From the NCBI RefSeq assembly GCF_013003965.1, contig NZ_CP053069.1:4123419-4187418 (forward strand): a stretch of 64,000 bases of DNA. The letters are read 5' to 3'. Made by a program: the position numbers and the translations under genes. Under the pieces are notes generated by a model that saw only the letters and a list, made by a program, of their open reading frames with translations, did not search any database and had not been told where the DNA came from. Within the stretch, counting starts at the first letter, position 1. Every line of letters begins with the position of its first letter. This stretch comes from Usitatibacter rugosus. GTDB taxonomy: Bacteria > Pseudomonadota > Gammaproteobacteria > Burkholderiales > Usitatibacteraceae. Positions 42,134-52,000 of this stretch are shown here, in pieces.

Positions 42134-43099
42134 ATGAAGCTGCTGCACAAAGTGCTGGCCGCCTTCGCGGCCTGCGCATCCCTCGCCGCGACCGCGCAAT
42201 ATCCCACTCGCCCCATCACGATCGTCGTCCCCTTCACGCCGGGCGGATCGTCGGACATCACCGCGCGCACCTTCGGCAACAAGCTCTCCGAAATCCTCGG
42301 CCAGCCGATCATCATCGACAACAAGCCGGGCGCCAACGGCGGCATCGGCGGCACGTTCGTCGCGAAGCAGCCCGCGGACGGCTACACGCTGTTCGTCGGA
42401 TCCATCGGCGTCTTCGCGATCAACCCGGTCCTCTACAAGGACCTGGGCTACGACCCGAAGAAGGACTACGACCTCATCTCCGTGCTGGTGCGCACGCCCA
42501 ACGCGCTCGTGACCTCGGCCAGCTTCCCGCCGAACACCCTCGCGGAGTTCATCGACTACCTGAAGAAGAATCCCGGCAAGGTGAGCTTCGCCTCCTCGGG
42601 CACGGGCTCGTCGGACCACCTCACCGCGGCGCTCTTCTGGCAGAAGACGGGCACCACCGGCATCCACATCCCGTACAAGGGCGGCAGCGCGGCCCACCTC
42701 GACATCATCGCGGGCAACTCGAACGCGTCGTTCCAGAACCTCGGCTCGATCACGCAGCACGTGAAGGGCGGCAAGATGAAGCTGCTCGCCGTCACGTCGG
42801 ACAAGCGCGACCCGTCGGTGCCCAACGTACCCACGCTCGCGGAAGCCGGCGTACCCGGCCTCGAGGTCTTCTCGTGGCAGGCGATCGTCGCACCGAAGGG
42901 CCTTCCCAAAGACGTCTCGGACAAGATCGTCGGCGCCGTGCTGCAGGCCGCGAAGGATCCGGGCGTGGTGAAGAAGCTGAACGACATCGGCTTCGAGGTC
43001 GTCGGCGGCACGCCCGCCGAGTTCTCGAAGTTCCTCGACTCGGAGCTCGCGCGCTGGAAGGGCGTCATCGACGCGGGCGGGATCAAGCAAAGTGACTGA
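42134..43099 (+). CDS. Bug-family (TTT) periplasmic substrate-binding protein
   Basis: A 321-residue Bug receptor with a signal peptide (1-22, ending LAATA), the start QYPTRPITIVVPFTPGGSSD, DNKPGANGGIGGTFVAK, HIPYKGGSAAHLDII and LAEAGVPGLEVFSW. ATG 42134 has GGAGGAG upstream. Its stop overlaps the start of the dehydratase by eight bases. It is the first of three Bug receptors in this operon; the ligand is presumably the aldonate or lactone that the operon degrades. Confidence 0.94.
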   Translation: MKLLHKVLAAFAACASLAATAQYPTRPITIVVPFTPGGSSDITARTFGNKLSEILGQPIIIDNKPGANGGIGGTFVAKQPADGYTLFVGSIGVFAINPVLYKDLGYDPKKDYDLISVLVRTPNALVTSASFPPNTLAEFIDYLKKNPGKVSFASSGTGSSDHLTAALFWQKTGTTGIHIPYKGGSAAHLDIIAGNSNASFQNLGSITQHVKGGKMKLLAVTSDKRDPSVPNVPTLAEAGVPGLEVFSWQAIVAPKGLPKDVSDKIVGAVLQAAKDPGVVKKLNDIGFEVVGGTPAEFSKFLDSELARWKGVIDAGGIKQSD

Positions 43100-44825
43100 C
43101 CGCAAGAAGAAGCCGGAAGACCTCCGCAGCCACCGCTGGCTCGGAGCCAAGGACCTGCGCGCCTTCGGGCATCGCTCGCGCGTCGCGGGCGCGGGCTTCA
43201 CGCGCGCCGACTACGCGGGCAAGCCCGTCATCGCCATCATCAACACGTGGAGCGACATCAACCCGTGCCACTCGCACCTGCGCCTGCGCGCGGAGGAGGT
43301 GAAGCGAGGCGTGTGGCAGGCGGGCGGTTTCCCCGTGGAGATTCCCGCGATCACGCTGGGCGAGACGTTCCAGAAGCCCACGACGATGATGTACCGCAAC
43401 CTGCTCGCCATGGAGACGGAGGAAGTGCTCCGCTCGTATCCGGCGGACGGCGCCATCCTCATGGGCGGTTGCGACAAGACCACGCCCGCGCTCGTGATGG
43501 GCGCGCTCTCGATGAATCTCCCCGCGCTCTTCGTGCCCGCGGGCCCGATGCTGCGCGGCGACTTCCAGGGCAAGTTCCTCGGCAGCGGCAGCGACACGTG
43601 GAAGTACTGGGCGGAGCTGCGCGCCGGCAACATCACGGAAGAAGACTGGCAGGGCGTGGAGGATGGCATCGCGCGCTCACCGGGCACCTGCATGACGATG
43701 GGCACGGCCTCGACGATGACTTCCGCGATGGAAGCGCTCGGCCTCTCGCTCCCCGGGTCCACGTCGATCCCCGCGCCCGATTCGCGCCACGCCCAGATGG
43801 CCGAGAACTCGGGCCGGCGCATCGTGGACATGGTGTGGGAAGACCTGAAGCCCTCCGACATCGTGAACGAGCGCTCGATCGACAACGCGGTGATCACCGT
43901 GCTGGCGCTCGGCGGCTCCACGAATGCCGTCGTGCACATGATCGCGCTCGCGCGCCGCGCCGGCGTGAACCTCACGCTGGAACGCTTCGATGCACTGGCC
44001 CGCAAGACGCCGGTGCTCGCCAACATCCGCCCCTCGGGCAAGTTCCTGATGGAAGATTTCTTCTACGCGGGCGGATTGCGCGCCCTTATGAAGTCGCTGG
44101 GTGACTTGATCGACACGAAGGCGCTCACCGCCACCGGCAAGTCGATCGCCGAGAACATAGCCACCGCGAAGACCTTCAACGACGACGTGATCCGCCCCCG
44201 CTCCAACCCGCTGGTGGAAAAGGACGGGCTCGCCGTCCTCTTCGGCACGCTCGCCCCGGGCGGCGCCGTCATCAAGCCGGCCGCGATGGAGCAGCACCTC
44301 ATCAAGCACACCGGCAAGGCGGTCGTCTTCTCGAGCTACGACGACATGAACGACCGCATCGACGATCCCGCGCTCGAAGTGGACGCGACCTCCGTCATCG
44401 TGCTGCAAGGCGCCGGCCCGCAGGGCGCGCCGGGCATGCCCGAGTGGGGCCAGCTCCCGATCCCGAAGAAGCTCCTGCAGCAGGGCGTGCGCGACATGGT
44501 GCGCCTCTCCGATGCGCGCATGAGCGGCACCAGCTACGGCGCCTGCGTGCTGCACGTGACGCCCGAGTCGCACGTCGGCGGGCCGCTCGCGTTGGTTCGC
44601 GATGGCGATCTCATCTCGCTCGACATCCCCGCCCGCAAGATCGACCTGCTGGTCGAGCCCGCGGAGCTGGAAAAGCGCCGCAAGGCCTGGCAGCCGCCGG
44701 CGCCGAAGTACACGCGCGGTTACGGCACGCTGTATCTCAAGCACGTCACGCAGGCCGATCAAGGTTGCGACTTCGATTTCCTGGAAGACAACGGCGCGAA
44801 GACGCCGGACCCCGAGATTCATTAG
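43092..44825 (+). CDS. IlvD/Edd-family sugar-acid dehydratase (aldonate dehydratase type)
   Basis: A 577-residue Fe-S dehydratase of the IlvD/Edd family, closest in layout to L-arabinonate/D-xylonate dehydratases. Motifs: IINTWSDINPCHSHLRLRAEEVKRGVW (first Cys cluster ligand, about 56), GGCDKTTPA (second, about 127), ARSPGTCMTMGTASTM (third, about 200), GGSTNAVVHMIA and DARMSGTSYGACVLHVTPE. It converts an aldonate to a 2-keto-3-deoxy aldonate. The GTG at 43092 overlaps the Bug stop. Together with the lactonase and the DapA- and HpcH-type lyases it outlines a non-phosphorylative sugar oxidation pathway. Confidence 0.93.
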   Translation: MTDRKKKPEDLRSHRWLGAKDLRAFGHRSRVAGAGFTRADYAGKPVIAIINTWSDINPCHSHLRLRAEEVKRGVWQAGGFPVEIPAITLGETFQKPTTMMYRNLLAMETEEVLRSYPADGAILMGGCDKTTPALVMGALSMNLPALFVPAGPMLRGDFQGKFLGSGSDTWKYWAELRAGNITEEDWQGVEDGIARSPGTCMTMGTASTMTSAMEALGLSLPGSTSIPAPDSRHAQMAENSGRRIVDMVWEDLKPSDIVNERSIDNAVITVLALGGSTNAVVHMIALARRAGVNLTLERFDALARKTPVLANIRPSGKFLMEDFFYAGGLRALMKSLGDLIDTKALTATGKSIAENIATAKTFNDDVIRPRSNPLVEKDGLAVLFGTLAPGGAVIKPAAMEQHLIKHTGKAVVFSSYDDMNDRIDDPALEVDATSVIVLQGAGPQGAPGMPEWGQLPIPKKLLQQGVRDMVRLSDARMSGTSYGACVLHVTPESHVGGPLALVRDGDLISLDIPARKIDLLVEPAELEKRRKAWQPPAPKYTRGYGTLYLKHVTQADQGCDFDFLEDNGAKTPDPEIH

Positions 44826-44854
44826 CCGCTTCGCGGGTTACGTCAAAAGCGGTT

Positions 44855-44990
44855 GAACCACGGAGAACACGGAGAACACGGAGGAAAACCAAAGCAAGGC
44901 AGGGTCAAGAAAGCGTCGATGAACGATGCATCGCGGCCCTTCTAGAATTGCTTTTGCTTTCCTCCGTGTTCTCCGTGTTCTCCGTGGTTC
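44855..44990. repeat. Inverted repeat of CACGGAGAA units (33-bp arms)
   Basis: A perfect 33-base inverted repeat: 44855-44887 and 44958-44990. Each arm consists of tandem 9-base units of the CACGGAGAA type. The 70-base spacer contains a further partial stem (AAAGCAA / TTGCTTT) and the hairpin CGATG-AACGATG-CATCG. It lies in the middle of the sugar-acid operon between the dehydratase and the lactonase. It resembles the TTCTCCGTGTTCTCCGTGG block known to be scattered in environmental proteobacterial genomes. Confidence 0.85.
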
Positions 44991-45042
44991 CATCGCCTTT
45001 GACTTCCGCGCAGCGGTAACAACCGCCTGGGAGGGCAAAGAC

Positions 45043-46065
45043 ATGGAACCGCAAAGCATCTCGCGCCGCCACTTCGTCTCCGCCGCATCCGCACTCGCAG
45101 CAACCGCCGCCGCGCCGGCATTCGCGCAATGGGCGCCGACCACGCGCTATCCCGATCCGTCCGTGATCGTGCTGGACCCGTCGTTCAACAAGTACCGCCT
45201 GGCGCTCGCGGGCGTGGAGCGCCTTGCCACCGGCTGCCGCTGGAGCGAAGGGCCGGTGTACTTCGGCGACGGACGCTACCTGCTGTGGAGCGACATCCCG
45301 AACAACCGCATCGTGCGCTGGGACGAAGAGACGGGCGTCGTCTCCAACTTCCGCAAGCCCAGCGGATTCGCCAACGGCAACACACGCGACCGCCAGGGCC
45401 GGTTGCTCTCGTGCGAGCACGGCCAGCGCCGCATCTCGCGCACCGAGTACGACGGCACCGTCACCACGGTAATCGACAAGTTCGACGGCAAGCCGCTCAA
45501 TTCGCCGAACGACATCGTCTGCAAGAGCGACGGCTCCATCTGGTTCACCGACCCGCCCTTCGGCATCCTCGGTTTCTACGAGGGCTACAAGGCCGAGCCG
45601 CAGCTCCCCACCAACGTCTATCGCGTCGATGGCAAGACCGGCAAGGCCACCGTCGTCACGGGCGAGGTGAACCGCCCCAACGGCCTCGCGTTCTCGCCGG
45701 ACGAATCGAAGCTCTACGTCGTCGAGGCCGGCGCCAATCCGCGCAGCATGCTGGTCTTCGATGTCGTCGACGGCGGCACGCGCCTCGCCAACAAGCGCGT
45801 GTTCTTCAGCCCCGGCGCCGGAAGCATCGACGGCATGCGCGTCGACACCGACGGCAACCTCTGGTGCGGCTGGGGCATGGGCAGCGACGAGCTGGACGGC
45901 GTGATGTGCGTGAACCCCGAGGGCAAGATCATCGGGCGCATCAAGCTGCCGGAGCGCTGCGCCAACGTGGCCTTCGGCGGTCCCGCGCGCAATCGCCTGT
46001 TCATGGCCGCGTCGCAGTCGGTCTACTCCGTTTACCTCAACACGCAGGGCGTCCTGGGAGGATGA
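45043..46065 (+). CDS. SMP-30/gluconolactonase-family lactonase with Tat signal
   Basis: A 340-residue six-bladed beta-propeller lactonase. A twin-arginine signal ([16 protein letters not shown], cleaved after AFA at about 29) implies folded export to the periplasm. Family features: [21 protein letters not shown] (metal Glu), [20 protein letters not shown] (metal Asn), [17 protein letters not shown] and [16 protein letters not shown] (Asp). It opens sugar lactones to aldonates. ATG 45043 has GGGAGGG upstream; the longer frame back to 44926 reads the CACGGAGAA inverted repeat and is not coding. Confidence 0.93.
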   Translation: MEPQSISRRHFVSAASALAATAAAPAFAQWAPTTRYPDPSVIVLDPSFNKYRLALAGVERLATGCRWSEGPVYFGDGRYLLWSDIPNNRIVRWDEETGVVSNFRKPSGFANGNTRDRQGRLLSCEHGQRRISRTEYDGTVTTVIDKFDGKPLNSPNDIVCKSDGSIWFTDPPFGILGFYEGYKAEPQLPTNVYRVDGKTGKATVVTGEVNRPNGLAFSPDESKLYVVEAGANPRSMLVFDVVDGGTRLANKRVFFSPGAGSIDGMRVDTDGNLWCGWGMGSDELDGVMCVNPEGKIIGRIKLPERCANVAFGGPARNRLFMAASQSVYSVYLNTQGVLGG

Positions 46066-46067
46066 CG

Positions 46068-47036
46068 ATGCATCGTCGCGCGTTCACCGGCCTCGGCCTC
46101 GCAATCGCCGCCCTCGCGCTGGCCGGCGCGGCGCACGCGCAGTACCCGGCGAAGCCCGTCACGATCATCGTGCCCTTCCCGCCCGGCGGAGGCACGGACA
46201 CGGGCACGCGCCTCCTCGCGCAGAAGCTCTCCGATCGCTGGGGCCAACCGGTGGTCGTGGAGAACAAGCCGGGGGCTGCCGGCGCGATCGGCGCCGAGCT
46301 GGTCTCACGAGCGAAGAACGACGGCTACACGCTGCTGATGGGCAACGTCGGCACGCAGTCGGTGAACCCGTCGCTCTACAAGCTGAACTACAACGCGGAC
46401 ACCTCGTTCGCGCCCGTGACACTCGTGGCCCACCTGCCGCTCGTGATGCTGGTCAATCCCGCCGTGCCCGCGAAGACCGCGAAGGAAATGATCGCCCTCG
46501 CGGCCGCGAAGCCGGGTGCCGTCACGTACAGCAGCTCGGGCAGCGGAGGAGCGCCCCACCTCGCCGCGGCCATGTTCGAGGACGAAGCGAAGGTGCAGAT
46601 GATCCACGTGCCGTACAAGGGCGGCGGGCCTGCCATCGCCGACCTGATCGCCGGCCACGTGCAGCTCTCGTTCGCCACCGTGCTCGAAAGCAGCTCCAAC
46701 ATCCAGGCCGGGAAGCTCCGCGCGCTCGCCGTCACGGGGCTGCAACGTTCCCCCGTGCTGCCCGACGTGCCGACGCTCGCGGAAGGCACCCTCCCGGGCT
46801 TCGACGCCGCCTCGTGGATCGGGCTCCTCGCACCCGCGGGCACGCCAAAGGAAACCATCGACAAGATCACGGCCGATGTGCGATATGTGTTGGCCAACGG
46901 CGACCTGAAGGAAAAGCTCGTGCAGCAGGGCGCGGTGCCGGAGGCGGAGGGTCCCGTCGCGTTCCAGAAGCTGATCGACCGCGACCGGACCCGCTATGCG
47001 AAAGTGATCAAGGACAAGAACATCGCCGCGAACTAA
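46068..47036 (+). CDS. Bug-family (TTT) periplasmic substrate-binding protein
   Basis: A 322-residue Bug receptor: signal peptide (1-23, ending GAAHA), [68 protein letters not shown] and [17 protein letters not shown]. Start at ATG 46068 with GGAGG seven bases upstream; ATG 46062 overlaps the lactonase stop and is an alternative. It is the second of three in the operon. Confidence 0.94.
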   Translation: MHRRAFTGLGLAIAALALAGAAHAQYPAKPVTIIVPFPPGGGTDTGTRLLAQKLSDRWGQPVVVENKPGAAGAIGAELVSRAKNDGYTLLMGNVGTQSVNPSLYKLNYNADTSFAPVTLVAHLPLVMLVNPAVPAKTAKEMIALAAAKPGAVTYSSSGSGGAPHLAAAMFEDEAKVQMIHVPYKGGGPAIADLIAGHVQLSFATVLESSSNIQAGKLRALAVTGLQRSPVLPDVPTLAEGTLPGFDAASWIGLLAPAGTPKETIDKITADVRYVLANGDLKEKLVQQGAVPEAEGPVAFQKLIDRDRTRYAKVIKDKNIAAN

Positions 47037-47044
47037 CAAAGACA

Positions 47045-47818
47045 ATGACTCCCTACCAAGCCATCCCCAACCAGTTCAAGAAAGACCTCAAGGCCGGCAA
47101 GAAGCTCATCGGCTGCTGGTCGTCCCTCGCCAACCCGATCACCGCGGAGGTCCTCGGCCTCGCGGGATTCGACTGGATCCTCCTCGACGGCGAGCATTCG
47201 CCGAACGACGTGATCACACTCATCCCGCAGCTGATGGCGCTGAAGGACAGCAGCGCGGCCCCGATGGCCCGCCCGCCGGTCAACGAGCCGGTGATCATCA
47301 AGCGGCTGCTGGATGCAGGCTTCGTGAATTTCCTCATCCCGTTCGTGGAGACCGCCGAGCAGGCGCGCGCCGCGGTGGCCGCCACGCGCTATCCGCCCCA
47401 GGGCATTCGCGGCGTGTCGGTCTCGCAGCGCCAGAACAAGTACGGCACCGTGCCGGATTTCTTCAAGCTCGCCAACGAGAGCATCGCCGTGATGGTGCAG
47501 ATCGAGAGCCGCAAGGGCGTCGAGAACATCGATGCCATCGCGGCCGTGGAGGGCGTGGACGGCATCTTCGTCGGCCCGTCGGATCTCGCGGCCGCCTATG
47601 GCCAGCTCGGCAACCCCGGGCATGCGGACGTGCAGGCTGCAACAAAGCAGGTCTACGACCGCGCGCGCGCCGCGGGCAAGCCCGTGGGAACGCTGGCGCC
47701 CGTGGAAGCCGACGCGCGCCGCTACATGGAATGGGGTGCCTCGTGGGTCGCGGTGGGAAGCGACCTCGGCCTCTTCCGCGGCGCCACGCAGGCGCTGCGC
47801 GACAAGTTCAAATCCTAG
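47045..47818 (+). CDS. HpcH/HpaI (GarL)-family aldolase
   Basis: A 257-residue class II aldolase of the 2-dehydro-3-deoxyglucarate/HpcH group. Motifs: [36 protein letters not shown] (start of barrel, metal/base region), [34 protein letters not shown] (metal Glu, about 150) and [15 protein letters not shown] (metal Asp, about 178). It cleaves 2-keto-3-deoxy sugar acids to pyruvate and an aldehyde. It follows the Bug gene by eight bases and provides a plausible last step of the pathway. Confidence 0.93.
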   Translation: MTPYQAIPNQFKKDLKAGKKLIGCWSSLANPITAEVLGLAGFDWILLDGEHSPNDVITLIPQLMALKDSSAAPMARPPVNEPVIIKRLLDAGFVNFLIPFVETAEQARAAVAATRYPPQGIRGVSVSQRQNKYGTVPDFFKLANESIAVMVQIESRKGVENIDAIAAVEGVDGIFVGPSDLAAAYGQLGNPGHADVQAATKQVYDRARAAGKPVGTLAPVEADARRYMEWGASWVAVGSDLGLFRGATQALRDKFKS

Positions 47819-47841
47819 AAATCACCCGGAGGAGCAAAGCA

Positions 47842-48807
47842 ATGTCCATCATCCGCCGCATCACGCTGGCGCTCGCCGCCCTCGCACTTTCGGGCACGGC
47901 CTTCGCGCAGTATCCGAACAAGCCGATCAAGATCATCGTGCCCTACCCGCCGGGCGGCACGTCCGACATCCTCGCGCGAGCCGTGGGGCAGAAAATGTCG
48001 GAAGAGTGGAAGCAGCCGGTCGTGGTCGAGAACAAGCCGGGCGCCACCGGCAACATCGGCGCGGACTTCGTCGCGAAGTCGACCGACGCGGGCTACACCC
48101 TGCTGCTGGCCGACATCGGCTCGCTCGCCATCAGCCCGAGCGTGTTCCCGACGCTGCCCTTCGACCCGGTGAAGGATTTCGCGCCCGTCATCATGGTGGC
48201 GTACTCGCCGCACATCCTCGCCGCGCATCCGTCGGTGCCGGCCAACAACGTGAAGGAGCTGGTGGCGCTCGCCAAGGCGAAGCCGGACTCGCTCAACTTC
48301 GCGGTGTCGGGCCTCGGCGGTGCCAACCACCTCGCGGGCATCGACTTCGCGATGCGCTCGGGCATCAAGTGGACCTACATCCCCTACAAGGGCGGCTCGC
48401 AGGCGCTCGCGGATCTCATGGGCGGCCAGGCGCAGGTGATGTTCAACGGCATGCTCGCCACGTATCCGATGGTGAAGGACGGAAAGCTGAAGGCCCTCGC
48501 GATCTCCTCCGAGAAGCGCTTCTCCGCGGCCCCCGACCTGCCGACCGTCGCCGAATCAGGCTACCCGGGCTTCGAGACGGGCTCGTTCCAGGGCATCGTC
48601 GCTCCCGCGAACACGCCGAAGGAAGTCGTGACCGCGCTTCACGCCGCCATCACGAAGATCCTCGCCACCCCGGAGATGAAGGCGCGGCTCGAAGGCGCCG
48701 GCGCCGAGGTGCGTCCGATGTCGCCGGAGCAGTTCGGCCAGTTCATCGCCAGCGAGAAGGCGCGCTGGGCCAAGGTGATCAAGGAGTCGGGCGCCAAGTT
48801 CGACTGA
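47842..48807 (+). CDS. Bug-family (TTT) periplasmic substrate-binding protein
   Basis: A 321-residue Bug receptor: signal peptide (1-23, ending TAFAQ), YPNKPIKIIVPYPPGGTSD, ENKPGATGNIGADFVAKST, WTYIPYKGGSQALADLM and FETGSFQGIVAPANTPKE. ATG 47842 has CGGAGGAG upstream. It is the third Bug receptor of the operon and its last gene, followed 26 bases later by a terminator. No permease is nearby. Confidence 0.94.
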   Translation: MSIIRRITLALAALALSGTAFAQYPNKPIKIIVPYPPGGTSDILARAVGQKMSEEWKQPVVVENKPGATGNIGADFVAKSTDAGYTLLLADIGSLAISPSVFPTLPFDPVKDFAPVIMVAYSPHILAAHPSVPANNVKELVALAKAKPDSLNFAVSGLGGANHLAGIDFAMRSGIKWTYIPYKGGSQALADLMGGQAQVMFNGMLATYPMVKDGKLKALAISSEKRFSAAPDLPTVAESGYPGFETGSFQGIVAPANTPKEVVTALHAAITKILATPEMKARLEGAGAEVRPMSPEQFGQFIASEKARWAKVIKESGAKFD

Positions 48808-48833
48808 GCTGCACCGGTGGGCACCGAATTAAG

Positions 48834-48856
48834 AGCCGCCTTCGGGCGGCTTTTTT
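48834..48856 (+). terminator. Intrinsic terminator of the sugar-acid operon
   Basis: AGCCGCC-TTCG-GGCGGCT with a stable tetraloop, followed by a run of six T. It closes the operon that begins at 41162. The next 208 bases (48857-49064) contain no gene that I recognise. Confidence 0.92.
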
Positions 48857-49064
48857 GTTCTGGCACATCTACTGTGCTTGAATTCGTTCGCGGACGTGGC
48901 AGACACCGGCGCGACGAACACACGATTCGAAGGCTTCGCCCCCGGGTTGACTAAGCGCCGCCGCGACCTGTTCAATCCGGACTTGCGCAGGAAACAAATA
49001 ATCCAACCGGCCGCGCATCGCCCATAGGCGACGCCGCCACGGTGGGAACCATCAGGGAGCTCCA

Positions 49065-52000
49065 ATGAACCGAATCGCCGGTGTCATCACCACAGGCTTG
49101 TTCATGCTGTGCGTGCCATTCGCCGTTAACGCCGTGGCTCCGCAGATGGTCTCTGCTGCGCCTGCAACCAAGGCGCAGCGTGCGAGCTCCAGCCTTCGGT
49201 CGGAAGCGCACCCGGTGAAATTCAACGCGACCTCCATGAAGGCGCTGAAGCATCTCGCCGAGTTCGAAGTGACGCTCCCCTCAGGTGCCGCCAATACCTT
49301 TGTACTGGACCTGTCCCAGGACCACGGCGGCGGAATCTCTTCGTTTGTCGGTCACCACCGCGACCTCGGCGTCAACTATCGCGCGGTGGTCACATCGGGC
49401 CCAGGAGGAACGTTTGCATTCATCTCCACGCCCCAAGGAGAGTTCCGCATCGTTCCCGGTGGCGGGCAGGATTGGCTCGTGGACGTTGCGCAGGAAGAGG
49501 CCCTGCAACCCAAGGTGCAGCGCCTGGAAGAAAACGATGCTCGCGTCCCTCCGGCCAAGTCGAAAGGCCAGCGCTCACCGCAGGGAACTCCGGAGCTTGT
49601 TGTGCCCATTCCGGGCGTCAACACGGCCAGCATCGCCAAGGCGACTCCAACGCCGATTGCGGTGATCGACCTGATGTTCGTCTATAGCCACTTGCTCGCA
49701 GCAAAGCTGGGCCCTGCCGTGCAGGAACGCCTCAATTTCATCGTGACACGGATCAATACCGCCTACGCCGACAGCGAGGTGGCTATTACCCTCCGTCTCG
49801 TCGGTTCGCTGCAAGTCACCTACGATGGAACGGATCACAACGCCGCACTAAACGCGATCACACCCGGGTTCTCGTCCTTCCAGTCCGATGTATTCGGTTC
49901 CGTAGAGGGCCTTCGTTCGCTCTATGGGGCCGACATGGTCTCGCTGCTCATCGATATCCCGGGCGGCGATTTCGTCGGCAGCGGCGTCGCTTGGCTGGGA
50001 GATTCGACTCCCGACCCGGGTCTCCTGTATTCCGTCGTGGCCGGCTGTGTACGCGGCTGTGAAGACATCCATGCCCACGAACTCGGGCACAACATGGGAA
50101 ACAACCACGATCGCGCGACCGAGCAATACGATCAACGCACTGCTTCCCCCATCGGCACGACCACGTATTCGTTCGGCTATGCGTACTGCGCGGCTGGCGG
50201 ACTGAGTTGCGATCCGAGCCTTCCGAGAACTCCTCCGTCGGCCGGTTCGTGCACTGGCTACCCGGAATGCCAATTCGATAACGGCAAGAACTTCCGCGAC
50301 ATCATGGCCTACTTCTTCAGTACCGCGTCCGGGTCGCGCCGGCTCATGCGGTTCTCCAATCCCAATCAAAGCAACTGCTTTGCGCCCCTTCCGGGTCCGG
50401 GCAACCCGCCGCCGAACGGTCTTCCACAACCCTGTGGCTCGGCAACGGCGAACACCGCCAAGGTCATGAACGATAATCGCGCCGCGTTATCCGGCGTCAT
50501 GCCGACGGTCATCGGCAGCGTGATCGAGTTCGCGACGACATCCGTCGTCGCATCCCCGAGCGGAAACGCAACACTGACAGTCACTCGGAAGCCACCTGGC
50601 ACCAGCGCGGTGTCGATCGGCTACACAACCCAGAGCGGAACGGCGACCTCGGTTGCGGACTTCACGCCCGTCAGCGGCACGCTCTCATGGATCGCAGGTG
50701 ACCTGGCCAGCAAGACCATCACGATTCCAATCGCCGGCAACGGTGTAAACGAAGAGAGCGAGGCGTTCACGGTGGTGCTCTCGAATCCGCTTCCCACCGG
50801 AGCCAGCGGGGCCTTTCTGGGACCCCAGTCGACTGCCCGGGTACTGATACCCGGAACGTTCCCGGGCGGCGGCATGGTCCCCGCGGGCTTCGTCACGCCA
50901 GGAGCTTCCAACGGAGCCTGGACTGTCGCGAACAACCAGTCCTTCATGCCGGGCGACACGTCGAGCCTGGTGTCGGCACAGCTGCTTGGTCTTTCCCCGC
51001 CCACCTACCCCTACGACAACGCCGCCACGTCCGATCTCACCTATACGCGCAAGCTACTGGCGGGAACGATCGGATTTGCCTACCGCATTTCGAGCTACGA
51101 CAGCTCCTCCAGCGGGATATCCAAGCTGACGTTCTCCATTGACGGAACGACCGTGTTCACCGTTCCGGGCGGGGAAAGCGGCTGGAAGTTCGTCACGATC
51201 CCGCTTTCCGCGGGGTTCCACACGCTTCGCTGGCGATTCTCCAACGCCTGGAATGAGCCCTGCAATGCCGTGTCGTTCCCCAACGATCCTGCGCAAGGCG
51301 GGGTCAATTGCGAGGACCGCGCGTGGATCGACGCCGTATCCCTCCCGGTGGGCTCCGGCCTCGGCATGGTGGTGACCGAAAAGCAGACCCACGAAGCGGC
51401 CGGCTCGGTCGACGTGGTCGTGGCCCGTACGGGTGACGACGACGGCCCGGCCAGCGTGAGTTTCGCGACGAGCAACGGCACGGCGATCGCAGGAACGCAC
51501 TACACGGCCACGACCGGCACGCTCACATGGACCGCCGGCGACTCGGCCCCACAGATCATCACGATCCCGATATTGGATAACGGCGCATCGAACGCGGCGC
51601 GGACGTTCAACGTGTCGCTGAGCGCGCCCACGGGCGCCACGTTGATCGAGCCATCGACGACCGTCGTCACCATCGCAGATGACGAAAACACGGTGCAGTT
51701 CAGCGCGGCGTCGAGCGCGTGGATCGAATCCGGGGGCAGCACGGTCATCGCGGTGACGAGGACCGGCAGCGCCACGGGCCCGGCGTCCGTCTCCTGGACT
51801 ACCGTGGACGGCAGCGCGATCTCGGGCACTGACTTCGGCGTGCCGGGTGTGTTCGCACCGGTGACGGGAACGTTGACCTGGGCGGCGGGCGATGCCTCTA
51901 CGCAGTCGGTCAACGTGGGCATCCTCAACAATGATACGTATCAACCGGCACGGAGCTTTTCCGTCGTTCTTTCCAATCCCACTGGTGCTGGGGCAACGCT

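Noticed and set aside
44855-44990. CRISPR-like array from the tandem CACGGAGAA units
   Set aside because: Units are 9 bases without unique spacers, there are only a few, and no cas gene is near.
44926-45042. N-terminal extension of the lactonase (39 residues)
   Set aside because: It reads through the CACGGAGAA inverted repeat, and the Tat signal and ribosome site both place the start at 45043.
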